A stretch of 64,000 nucleotides of DNA from Mariniphaga sp964559175 (lineage in GTDB: Bacteria > Bacteroidota > Bacteroidia > Bacteroidales > Prolixibacteraceae): NCBI GenBank assembly GCA_964559175.1, contig CAZLGT010000016.1:17875-81874 (forward strand), read 5' to 3'. Shown here one piece after another: positions 23,542 through 31,464 of the stretch (the stretch's first letter is position 1; each line of letters begins with the position of its first letter). The position numbers and the translations under genes were made by a program. The notes under the pieces are model-generated. The model made no database searches. It saw only the letters and a list, made by a program, of their open reading frames with translations, and was not told where the DNA came from.

Positions 23542-25464
23542 ATGGTAAATAAAATAACCAGTTTAGCCGAGTATCTTCAAAAGTACAAGGAAAGTATTGC
23601 CAATCCCGAAGGGTTTTGGGAAAACATTGCCGAAAGTCATTTCTGGCAAAAAAAGTGGGATCGGGTCCTCGATTGGAAATTTGAAGGAGAAGGAGCACCC
23701 GATGTAAAATGGTTTGTTAATGGCAAGCTGAACATTACCGAAAATATTTTCGAACGGAACATGTTCATGCGCAAAGATCAGGTAGCCATTATCTGGGAAC
23801 CGAACGATCCGAAAGAGGCAGTAATTAAACTTACTTACGGCGAACTTTTCAAACAAGTAAAACAATTTGCAAACGCCCTGAAAAAGCTGGGGGTTGAAAA
23901 AGGCGACCGGGTGGCTATTTACCTGCCTATGGTTCCGGAACTGGCCGTTGCCATGCTGGCCTGTGCCCGAATCGGTGCTATCCATTCCATTGTTTTCGCA
24001 GGCTTTTCGGCAACTGCACTGGCCGACCGCATTGTTGACGCAGAAGCAAAAGTGCTCATCACTTCCGATGGCGGATTCAGGGGAGCAAAGTCCATTCACC
24101 TGAAAAACATTGCCGATGACGCCTTGAAAAACTGCCCATCGGTGCAAAAATCCATTGTGCTTAAACGTACAGAAGAAGAAGTGGCCTGGGATGATGCCCG
24201 CGACATTTGGTGGCACGATGCCATCGACGGAGTGGACACCGAAAACAAAGCCGAAGTTATGGACGCCGAAGACATCCTGTTCATCCTTTATACTTCAGGC
24301 TCAACAGGCAAACCCAAGGGCGTGGTACACACCACAGCCGGGTACATGGTTTATGCTGAATACACCTTCAAAAACGTATTCCAGTACAGTGACGGAGATA
24401 TTTACTGGTGTACAGCCGATATTGGATGGGTAACCGGGCACTCGTACATTGTTTACGGTCCTCTGCTTGCAGGTGCAACTTCCATTATGTTCGAGGGAGT
24501 TCCAACCTGGCCCGATGCCGGCAGGTTCTGGGATGTAGTTGACAAATACAAGGTGAACCAGTTCTACACCGCACCAACAGCCATCCGCGCGCTTGTAGCA
24601 CAGGGCGACCAGTGGGTGGAAAATCACGACCTGAGTTCTTTAAAAGTGCTTGGAACGGTGGGAGAACCCATCAACGAAGAAGCCTGGCGATGGTATCACG
24701 ATATGATTGGAAAAGGGAAATGCCCCATTGTGGATACCTGGTGGCAAACGGAAACCGGCGGAATAATGATTTCCCCGCTGGCCGGAATTACTCCGACCAA
24801 ACCCTCTCTCGCCACTTTACCCCTTCCCGGCGTTCAACCCATTTTGGTCGATCCGGAGGGCAACGAACTGAAAGGAAACGGAGTAGAAGGAATCCTCTGC
24901 ATCAAATTTCCATGGCCGGGTATGTTGCGCACTACGTATGGCGATCACAAACGATGCTTCACCACCTACTTTTCAGCCTACCGGGGACTGTACCTCACCG
25001 GAGACGGCGCCAAACGCGACGAGGAAGGCTATTACCGGATCATTGGCCGTATCGACGACGTGATAAATGTTTCGGGGCACCGCATTGGTACCGCCGAAGT
25101 GGAAGATGCCATCAACCAGCATCCTCAGGTGGTGGAATCAGCGGTTGTTGGTTATCCACACGACATTAAAGGTTCGGGGATTTATGCCTATGTAATTTGC
25201 GAAGACCTGTCGGACAAAGATTTAGCCAAAATTGAAGATGAAATCAGGGCTACGGTAACCAAGTTTATCGGGCCCATTGCCAAACCAGATAAGATTCAGA
25301 TTGTGAGCGGCCTGCCGAAAACCCGTTCAGGAAAAATTATGCGGCGTATATTACGAAAAATCGGGGAAGGAGATGCCACCAACCTGGGTGACACTTCTAC
25401 CTTGCTCGATCCCGGCGTTGTGGAAGAAATCATTAACGGCGCCAAAGTGGAAGTAAAACGATAA
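23542..25464 (+). CDS. acs: acetyl-CoA synthetase (AMP-forming)
   Basis: A 640-residue adenylate-forming enzyme making acetyl-CoA from acetate, ATP and CoA. It has the Acs N-terminus (Phe-Trp-x-x-Ile-Ala with Trp-Lys-Phe-Glu-Gly), P-loop-like Tyr-Thr-Ser-Gly-Ser-Thr-Gly-Lys-Pro-Lys-Gly at about 250-260, the acetate-pocket region around Trp-Trp-Gln-Thr-Glu-Thr-Gly-Gly, the hinge Gly-Arg-Ile-Asp-Asp-Val-Ile-Asn-Val-Ser-Gly-His-Arg, and the C-terminal Pro-Lys-Thr-Arg-Ser-Gly-Lys with catalytic lysine K598. That lysine is the site silenced by acetylation in other bacteria. Divergent from ackA and followed by a terminator. A GNAT-containing protein and a sirtuin lie 2-5 kb downstream. Confidence 0.95.
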   Translation: MVNKITSLAEYLQKYKESIANPEGFWENIAESHFWQKKWDRVLDWKFEGEGAPDVKWFVNGKLNITENIFERNMFMRKDQVAIIWEPNDPKEAVIKLTYGELFKQVKQFANALKKLGVEKGDRVAIYLPMVPELAVAMLACARIGAIHSIVFAGFSATALADRIVDAEAKVLITSDGGFRGAKSIHLKNIADDALKNCPSVQKSIVLKRTEEEVAWDDARDIWWHDAIDGVDTENKAEVMDAEDILFILYTSGSTGKPKGVVHTTAGYMVYAEYTFKNVFQYSDGDIYWCTADIGWVTGHSYIVYGPLLAGATSIMFEGVPTWPDAGRFWDVVDKYKVNQFYTAPTAIRALVAQGDQWVENHDLSSLKVLGTVGEPINEEAWRWYHDMIGKGKCPIVDTWWQTETGGIMISPLAGITPTKPSLATLPLPGVQPILVDPEGNELKGNGVEGILCIKFPWPGMLRTTYGDHKRCFTTYFSAYRGLYLTGDGAKRDEEGYYRIIGRIDDVINVSGHRIGTAEVEDAINQHPQVVESAVVGYPHDIKGSGIYAYVICEDLSDKDLAKIEDEIRATVTKFIGPIAKPDKIQIVSGLPKTRSGKIMRRILRKIGEGDATNLGDTSTLLDPGVVEEIINGAKVEVKR

Positions 25465-25478
25465 TACAACAGAACCAG

Positions 25479-25508
25479 AAAGACATCTTCTTCAGAGGGT
25501 GTCTTTTT
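25479..25508 (+). terminator. terminator after acs
   Basis: AAAGACA (25479-25485) pairs with TGTCTTT (25500-25506), extended inward by T-G and C-G pairs, followed by more T. Located 15 bp after the acs stop and before the MFS gene. Confidence 0.7.
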
Positions 25509-25536
25509 GCTTTTTCATCTTTTAAAAAACCAAATT

Positions 25537-26808
25537 ATGAATAATCAAAAACCATTTAACCGTGGATTTGTCGTTTTGGGCGCTATTCTTATTCAACTTG
25601 CGCTGGGAGCGATTTATGCCTGGTCGGTTTACACCAAACTACTGGTTGAAGCTGGCTGGTCAAAGGCTGAAACTCAAATGGTATTTTCGGCAGGGTTGGC
25701 TCTGTTTGCCATTGTAATGGTAGTTGCCGGACGGGTTATGCCCAAAACAGGGCCCCGCAAACTTGCTTTTGCCGGCGGGATTGTACTGGGGCTTGGATAC
25801 ATTTTAGCCGGTATCTTCGGGGCAGAAAATTTCATTACAACCTTGCTTTTTGTCGGCATTTTGGGTGGTAGCGGCATCGGACTGGGGTATGTTGTTCCCA
25901 TTGCGGTGGGCATGCGCTGGTTTCCCGATAAAAAAGGAATGATTACCGGACTGGCGGTTGCCGGGTTCGGTTTCGGCGCTACCCTTTGGATGGCCCTTGC
26001 CGACCGGCTTGGGCCCCTGGGAGGAGGTCAGCTTCTGCACAACATCGGCTTGTCCAATACCTTCATCGTTTATGGAATTGCATACCTTGTTATTGTTTCC
26101 ATTGGCAGCATCTGGATGGTTTTTCCGCCCGAGGGCTGGCAACCGGTAGGCTATGTGCCACCGGAAGCCACCAAAAAAAATGCGGCCGGCACCATCAATT
26201 TTACCAGCAGCGAGATGTTACGTACACCCCAGTACTATCTCATTTTTCTCACCTTCACCTTCGGAGCCGCTGCCGGATTGATGAGTATCGGGCTAATGCG
26301 GCTCTGGCCACAGGAAGCGCTCACCCAGGCAGGCATATCGCCCGAAGCTGCCGGAGCAGCAGCTACACTGGCAATGGCTGTGTTTTTTGCACTGTTTAAC
26401 GGGCTGGGTCGCATTGTTTGGGGAATGATCAGCGACAAGGCTGGCAGAAAAACCTCGATAATTATCATGATGGCTACACAGGGATTGTTTGTTATTCTTT
26501 TTCAATGGATGGCTGGAAATGTTTTAACGCTATACCTGTTTGCCATTTTCATCGGTTTTAATTTCGGCGGGAACTTTGCCCTGTTCCCAACCATTACAGC
26601 CGATACCTTCGGAACAAAATTCGTAGGACAGAATTATGGTTGGGTGTTTCTGGCTTATGCGGTGGGAGGCATATTCGGTCCGGTAATGGGTGGCCGCCTG
26701 GGCGATTTAAATAATTTCCCGCTTGCATTTACAATATGTGGAATTCTTTGTTTTGTTGCTGTTATAACCATTGCCCTGGTAAAACCCGCAACAAAACCAC
26801 AATTCTAA
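25537..26808 (+). CDS. OFA-type MFS transporter (oxalate/formate antiporter family), probable monocarboxylate carrier
   Basis: A 423-residue protein (start ATG 25537) with twelve predicted membrane segments. The first helix has Gly-Ala-Ile-Tyr-Ala-Trp-Ser-Val-Tyr, and the loop after TM2 has Pro-Lys-Thr-Gly-Pro-Arg; TM4-5 carry Gly-Ser-Gly-Ile-Gly-Leu-Gly-Tyr, then Trp-Phe-Pro-Asp-Lys-Lys-Gly. These are typical of the OFA family (TIGR00890-like), which includes oxalate/formate exchangers and lactate or acetate-like carriers. Its position between acetyl-CoA synthetase and ADP-forming acyl-CoA synthetase suggests transport of a short carboxylate such as acetate, lactate or pyruvate (inference). 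Confidence 0.85.
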   Translation: MNNQKPFNRGFVVLGAILIQLALGAIYAWSVYTKLLVEAGWSKAETQMVFSAGLALFAIVMVVAGRVMPKTGPRKLAFAGGIVLGLGYILAGIFGAENFITTLLFVGILGGSGIGLGYVVPIAVGMRWFPDKKGMITGLAVAGFGFGATLWMALADRLGPLGGGQLLHNIGLSNTFIVYGIAYLVIVSIGSIWMVFPPEGWQPVGYVPPEATKKNAAGTINFTSSEMLRTPQYYLIFLTFTFGAAAGLMSIGLMRLWPQEALTQAGISPEAAGAAATLAMAVFFALFNGLGRIVWGMISDKAGRKTSIIIMMATQGLFVILFQWMAGNVLTLYLFAIFIGFNFGGNFALFPTITADTFGTKFVGQNYGWVFLAYAVGGIFGPVMGGRLGDLNNFPLAFTICGILCFVAVITIALVKPATKPQF

Positions 26809-27126
26809 TTTTTTCATTTCGAATAAAATAAGCACAAAATAACCCGGCAAAGATCATTTGCCGGGTTTTCTTTTAAAAAACAAATTCAATTTGGGTATAA
26901 CATTCAAATAAATGTTGTGAAACAGGTGGCTGCAAGATTGTTTTCAAACATAAAATCACAAAATTTGTAGCACCGGGTCAATACAAAAACTGACCATAAA
27001 TACTTTTCGAGCTTTCGACTTTTGCAACAGGCAAGAACGGTAATTTTTTTTTCATGATTTTTATGGAGTAAATTGACCAAATTTAGTGTTCAAAATAAAT
27101 TGTTTAACAATTAAATAAACATACCA
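26809..27126 (+). other. 318-bp intergenic region with terminator and long leader
   Basis: A terminator occupies 26841-26872. The remaining 250 bp up to the start at 27127 is AT-rich. No exact TAnnTTTG was found in it, no small gene and no recognised riboswitch. Confidence 0.4.
26841..26872 (+). terminator. terminator after the OFA transporter gene
   Basis: AACCCGGCAAA (26841-26851), loop GATCA, TTTGCCGGGTT (26857-26867), followed by TTCTTTT; an 11-bp stem and a T-rich tail. Confidence 0.88.
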
Positions 27127-29817
27127 ATGGCCATCAAGAAGTTAGACAGCATTTTTAAACCAAAGCGAATTGCTTTGATTGGAGTTTCAAACAATCCAGA
27201 CAGTGTGGGAGGAATAACACTCAGAAACCTGGTTGGTGGAGGATACAACGGTGTGGTTTACCCGGTAAACCCCAAACGGGAGGCCGTTTTTGGCATTCCC
27301 TGCTACCCCGACGTGAAAAGCCTTCCCAAGGTACCCGATCTGGCAGTGATTATGACCGCCGCCAAACATGTTCCCGGCATCGTTCAGGATTGTGGCGAAG
27401 CCGGTGTTCACGGAATCATTATCATGTCGGCAGGTTTTAAAGAAGCCGGCAAAGAAGGAAAAATCCTGGAAGATGAAGTAAAATCTGTTAAAGCAAAGTA
27501 TCCCGACATGCGAATCATTGGCCCGAACTGCCTCGGTATTCTAGTTCCGGGGTTGAGCATGAACGTAAGCTTTGCCAACGGGATGCCTGAAAAAGGACAC
27601 GTTGCATTTATTTCACAATCAGGCGCTTTGTGCACTTCGGTGCTCGACTGGGCTTACGAATCGCACATCGGTTTCTCTTACTTCGTTTCCATTGGCAACT
27701 CCATGGATGTGAATTTTGGCGATCTCATCGACTATTTCGGGCAGGATCCCAATACCAAATCCATTGTTCTCTATGTTGAATCGCTGTCGAATGCCCGAAC
27801 CTTCATGTCGGCTGCCCGTGCCTTTTCCAGGGAAAAACCCATCATTGTTTACAAATCGGGCCGGTTCCCCGAATCGGCAGCAGCAGCAGCCTCACACACC
27901 GGTGCACTGGCTTCGGAAGACTCCATCTATGATGCAGTATTCCGCCGGGCAGGTCTGGCCAGGGTTTACGACTTTGGCAACATTTTCGACTTTACCGACC
28001 TGGTAGGTCGCAAACGCATTCCCAAAGGAAACCGGCTGGCCATTGTAACCAATGCAGGAGGACCGGGGGTGATGGCCACCGACTCACTCATTTCGTGGGG
28101 AGGAAAACTGGTGCAGCTCTCGGACGAAACCATGGACAAACTAAATGATTATCTCCCGCCCTTCTGGTCGCACGGAAACCCGGTTGATGTTTTGGGAGAT
28201 GCTACTCCTGAACGCTTTTCCCGGGCTACCGAAATTGTTCTTGAAGACAAAAATGTAGATGCAGTGCTGGTTTTATTAACACCCCAGGCGATGACCTCTC
28301 CCACCGAAACCGCCGAAGCAATTGCTGAAATGGCCGGGAATACTTCCAAAACAATTATGGCAGGATGGCTCGGAGGAGCCAGTATGCGCGAAGGAATCCA
28401 GGTATTCAACCGGGCTGGTATTTCCAATTATCCAACACCGGAACAGGCCATTCGGGCGTTTATGACCCTTTCACATTATTCCAAAAACCTTGAAATGCTG
28501 TTTGAAACGCCAAAAGAAGTTCCCGTTTCTTTCCAGTACGACCGCAACGAACTCAGACACAAATACCTGGACGAGGTCTTCCCAAAAGCAAAAATACTGA
28601 ACGAAGACGATTCCAAAATGCTGGTGAACGATTACGGCATCGACACCACACACCCGACCCCTGCAGCCACCGAAGACGAAGCAGTAGCCATTGCACGCAA
28701 AAAAGGATATCCGGTGGTGATGAAAATCTACTCGCCCGATATTACGCATAAATCGGATGTGGGCGGTGTAGCACTCAATTTAAAAGATGATGAAATGGTG
28801 CGGGCAGCCTTCAGAAATATGGTAAAAACCGCTACTGAAAAACGACCGGATGCAAAAATTGAAGGAGTTACCATTCAGATAATGGTTGATACCAAGGATG
28901 CGGTTGAATTAATTGTAGGCACTAAAAAAGATCCGGAATTCGGAACCGTTATGCTGGTTGGCATGGGCGGCACAAGCGCCGAATTATTTAAGGATAAACG
29001 ACTGGAGTTTCCACCGCTAAATGAAAGCCTTGCACAGCAGATGCTCGAATCACTTCAGATTTACCCGCTGCTGGAAGGATATCGTGGTGCTCCCCGGAAA
29101 AACATTGAAAAACTGGTGGAAGTTCTTATCCGCATGTCGTACCTGGCTGCCGATTACCCGGAAATCAAGGAACTGGACATCAATCCGTTAATTGTTACAC
29201 CCAAAGATGTAATTGCATTGGATGCCCGGATTGTGGTTGACGAAGAAGTAATGAAACATCCGGTTAAAGAATACTCTCACCTGATTTTGCGTCCATACCC
29301 GGAAAGTCTGATTTCTACTGCCAAACTAAAAGATGGTTCACCAGTATTGCTTCGTCCGATTAAACCTGAAGATGAACCCATGTGGCTGGAATTGCTTGCC
29401 AGTTGTTCCAAAGAATCGATATACCACAGGTTCAGATACGACTTCTATTTCGATTCTCATGATGTGGCCACGCAATTCTGCTTCATCGATTACGATCGCG
29501 AAATTGCCATTGTTGCTGAGGTGGAAGAAGAAGGAAAGAAAAAACTCATTGGCGTTGGAAGGCTCATTGCCGACCCCGACGTGGAAATGATGGAGTATGC
29601 GGTGCTGATAACCGATGCATGGCAGAAAAAAGAACTGGGTTATATGCTCACCGAATATTGCATGGAAATTGCAAAAATGCGCGATGTGAAGCAGTTGGTG
29701 GCAGAAACCACACGCGACAACAAACCGATGATTTCTGTTTTCAGAAAACTGAACTTCAAAATCAGGTTTAACGAAGACGGAACCGTAACGGTGCGAAAAG
29801 ACCTTACAGAAGAATAA
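27127..29817 (+). CDS. ADP-forming acyl/acetyl-CoA synthetase fused to a C-terminal GNAT acetyltransferase
   Basis: An 896-residue protein. Order: CoA-binding Rossmann domain (about 5-130), two succinyl-CoA ligase-like domains (about 145-460) with Ala-Ser-His-Thr-Gly-Ala carrying H257, an ATP-grasp domain (about 480-710; Val-Met-Lys-Ile-Tyr-Ser-Pro-Asp-Ile-Thr-His-Lys-Ser-Asp), and a GNAT domain (about 735-890). The layout equals that of the protein lysine acetyltransferases Pat/PatZ, but those usually lack the phosphorylated His; here it is kept, so the ligase half may really make acetyl-CoA and ADP. It lies downstream of acs and the OFA carrier and just before a sirtuin gene. Confidence 0.9.
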   Translation: MAIKKLDSIFKPKRIALIGVSNNPDSVGGITLRNLVGGGYNGVVYPVNPKREAVFGIPCYPDVKSLPKVPDLAVIMTAAKHVPGIVQDCGEAGVHGIIIMSAGFKEAGKEGKILEDEVKSVKAKYPDMRIIGPNCLGILVPGLSMNVSFANGMPEKGHVAFISQSGALCTSVLDWAYESHIGFSYFVSIGNSMDVNFGDLIDYFGQDPNTKSIVLYVESLSNARTFMSAARAFSREKPIIVYKSGRFPESAAAAASHTGALASEDSIYDAVFRRAGLARVYDFGNIFDFTDLVGRKRIPKGNRLAIVTNAGGPGVMATDSLISWGGKLVQLSDETMDKLNDYLPPFWSHGNPVDVLGDATPERFSRATEIVLEDKNVDAVLVLLTPQAMTSPTETAEAIAEMAGNTSKTIMAGWLGGASMREGIQVFNRAGISNYPTPEQAIRAFMTLSHYSKNLEMLFETPKEVPVSFQYDRNELRHKYLDEVFPKAKILNEDDSKMLVNDYGIDTTHPTPAATEDEAVAIARKKGYPVVMKIYSPDITHKSDVGGVALNLKDDEMVRAAFRNMVKTATEKRPDAKIEGVTIQIMVDTKDAVELIVGTKKDPEFGTVMLVGMGGTSAELFKDKRLEFPPLNESLAQQMLESLQIYPLLEGYRGAPRKNIEKLVEVLIRMSYLAADYPEIKELDINPLIVTPKDVIALDARIVVDEEVMKHPVKEYSHLILRPYPESLISTAKLKDGSPVLLRPIKPEDEPMWLELLASCSKESIYHRFRYDFYFDSHDVATQFCFIDYDREIAIVAEVEEEGKKKLIGVGRLIADPDVEMMEYAVLITDAWQKKELGYMLTEYCMEIAKMRDVKQLVAETTRDNKPMISVFRKLNFKIRFNEDGTVTVRKDLTEE

Positions 29818-29842
29818 CTTATTTCATAAAGAAACGTTTACA

Positions 29843-29880
29843 CTCCCGGCAGCCCAAAAATGGTGTTGCCGGGTGTTTTT
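29843..29880 (+). terminator. terminator between the GNAT-fused synthetase and the sirtuin gene
   Basis: CCCGGCA (29845-29851) pairs with TGCCGGG (29867-29873), followed by TGTTTTT. Transcription of the sirtuin may therefore be partly uncoupled from the upstream gene. Confidence 0.75.
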
Positions 29881-29891
29881 AAACCAGGTAA

Positions 29892-30635
29892 ATGGATATT
29901 GGGAAAATCAACGAAGCTGTTAAACTAATCCGGGAATCAAAATACATGGTTGCCTTTACCGGCGCCGGAATTTCAGTTGACAGCGGCATTCCGCCATTCA
30001 GGGGAGCCGGTGGGCTATGGAACACTACCCATCCCATTTTTCTTGAAATTGATTTTTTCCAGAAAAAACCGCTGCAGTCGTGGAAAAAAATAAAGGAAAT
30101 TTTCTACGATAAACTGGGCGATGCCGAACCCAATGTTGCTCACGAGGTGCTGGCCAAAATGGAGAAACGCAGCTTTCTGGAATCCATCATCACCCAGAAC
30201 ATCGATCACCTGCACCAGAAAGCCGGCAACAAATACGTTTACGAACTGCACGGAACTTACAAACAACTGGTTTGCACCGAATGTCATTCGGAGTACGACA
30301 TGAGCTTTGCCGATCTGAATTTTCTGCCGCCAACCTGCTTTGTTTGCAAAGGAATTTTAAAACCCGATATGGTTTTCTTTAACGAACCCATACCCTGGTT
30401 TGCAAAAAAACGTTCGCTTGAAGAGGCACAAAAAGCCGACCTACTTCTGATTATAGGCACCAATGCAGAAGTTTTACCGGCTGCCGAAATTCCTGAGCGG
30501 GCCAGAAAAACAGGCGCTAAAATCATCGAAATCAACATAAAACCATCGCCATTTACACACAGCATTACCGATATTTTTATTGAAGCCAGGGCTACCGAAG
30601 CGATGAAAGAGATAGGAAAGTTGCTCTATTTGTAA
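29892..30635 (+). CDS. NAD-dependent protein deacylase, SIR2 family
   Basis: A 247-residue sirtuin. It removes acetyl or other acyl groups from lysines using NAD+. Motifs: Gly-Ala-Gly-Ile-Ser at 24-28 with Ser-Gly-Ile-Pro-Pro-Phe-Arg, Thr-Gln-Asn-Ile-Asp at 101-105, catalytic H120 (Glu-Leu-His-Gly-Thr), a zinc ribbon C128/C131...C149/C152, Lys-Pro-Asp-Met-Val-Phe-Phe-Asn-Glu, and Ile-Gly-Thr-Asn at about 194-197. Complete and of normal length. It lies 74 bp after a GNAT-fused acyl-CoA synthetase, with a terminator hairpin between. This context suggests it reverses lysine acetylation of Acs or similar enzymes (inference). Confidence 0.92.
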   Translation: MDIGKINEAVKLIRESKYMVAFTGAGISVDSGIPPFRGAGGLWNTTHPIFLEIDFFQKKPLQSWKKIKEIFYDKLGDAEPNVAHEVLAKMEKRSFLESIITQNIDHLHQKAGNKYVYELHGTYKQLVCTECHSEYDMSFADLNFLPPTCFVCKGILKPDMVFFNEPIPWFAKKRSLEEAQKADLLLIIGTNAEVLPAAEIPERARKTGAKIIEINIKPSPFTHSITDIFIEARATEAMKEIGKLLYL

Positions 30636-30688
30636 TACTTCAGGGGTACCCACAAATTCCTGTTTCAAACTATTCCTTCAAAAAAAAC

Positions 30689-30696
30689 TACTTTTG
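30689..30696 (+). promoter_or_regulatory. -7 element TACTTTTG of trmD
   Basis: An exact TAnnTTTG match 17 bp before the trmD ATG. A TTTC at 30663-30666 lies 22 bp upstream as an imperfect -33 element. Confidence 0.55.
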
Positions 30697-30713
30697 CATA
30701 AAAAATTGCAACC

Positions 30714-31406
30714 ATGCGAATCGATATCATAACCGTTTTGCCCGAAATGCTGGAAAGCCCGTTAAACCATTCCATTGTAAAACGGGCTCAGCAAAAAGGA
30801 CTGGCAGAAATTCATGTACACAACCTGCGCGATTTTTCCGACGATAAACACCGGCGTGTGGACGACTACTCGTTCAGCAAAGGCGCCGGAATGGTTATGG
30901 CCATTCAACCCATCGAAAAAGCCATTGAATCGCTGAAAAAAGAACGCAATTACGACGAAATCATTTTTACGACCCCTGACGGAAAACTGTTCGATCAGAA
31001 AGAAGCCAATACCCTTTCACTAAAAGAGAACATCATTATACTTTGCGGCCACTACAAAGGAGTTGACCAGCGGGTGCGAGACCTGTTTATTACCAAAGAA
31101 ATTTCCATTGGCGACTACGTGCTCACAGGAGGCGAACTGGCCGCGGCAATTATAACCGACAGCATAGTTCGTTTACTGCCCGGTGTGCTTTCCGACGAAA
31201 CCTCTGCCCTCACCGACTCGTTTCAGGACCACCTGCTAAGCCCGCCGGTTTATACCCGACCGGCAGAATACAAAGGCATAAAAGTGCCTGAAATCCTGCT
31301 CAGCGGCAACGATAAACTGATTGACGACTGGAAGCACCTGCAAGCCATCGAACGCACGAAAAAAATAAGGCCCGACTTGTACAAAAAGTTTTTGGGAGAA
31401 AATTAG
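30714..31406 (+). CDS. trmD: tRNA (guanine-N1-)-methyltransferase
   Basis: A 230-residue SPOUT methyltransferase that methylates G37 of tRNAs using S-adenosylmethionine. It starts Met-Arg-Ile-Asp-Ile-Ile-Thr-Val-Leu-Pro-Glu, has Asp-Asp-Tyr-Ser-Phe-Ser-Lys-Gly-Ala-Gly-Met-Val-Met, then the knot motif Cys-Gly-His-Tyr-Lys-Gly-Val-Asp-Gln-Arg-Val, Ile-Gly-Asp-Tyr-Val-Leu-Thr-Gly-Gly-Glu, and Leu-Leu-Ser-Pro-Pro-Val-Tyr-Thr-Arg-Pro. It is not in the usual rpsP-rimM-trmD-rplS operon; it has its own -7 box. The stop codon abuts a two-hairpin repeat that separates it from the convergent nuclease gene. Confidence 0.96.
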   Translation: MRIDIITVLPEMLESPLNHSIVKRAQQKGLAEIHVHNLRDFSDDKHRRVDDYSFSKGAGMVMAIQPIEKAIESLKKERNYDEIIFTTPDGKLFDQKEANTLSLKENIIILCGHYKGVDQRVRDLFITKEISIGDYVLTGGELAAAIITDSIVRLLPGVLSDETSALTDSFQDHLLSPPVYTRPAEYKGIKVPEILLSGNDKLIDDWKHLQAIERTKKIRPDLYKKFLGEN

Positions 31407-31464
31407 GTGGCGCGGATTCCGATCCGCGCATTCTAATAAACAGCGAATCGCAATTCGCTGCCAC
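31407..31464. repeat. REPIN-like element: two hairpins bounded by GTGGC/GCCAC
   Basis: GCGCGGAT-TCCG-ATCCGCGC (31410-31429) and CAGCGAAT-CGCA-ATTCGCTG (31441-31460) lie inside an outer GTGGC (31407-31411) / GCCAC (31460-31464) pair. It fills the entire space between the trmD stop and the convergent gene's stop, and each stop codon is TAG next to the element end. It could act as a bidirectional terminator, although no T-run is present. Confidence 0.7.
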
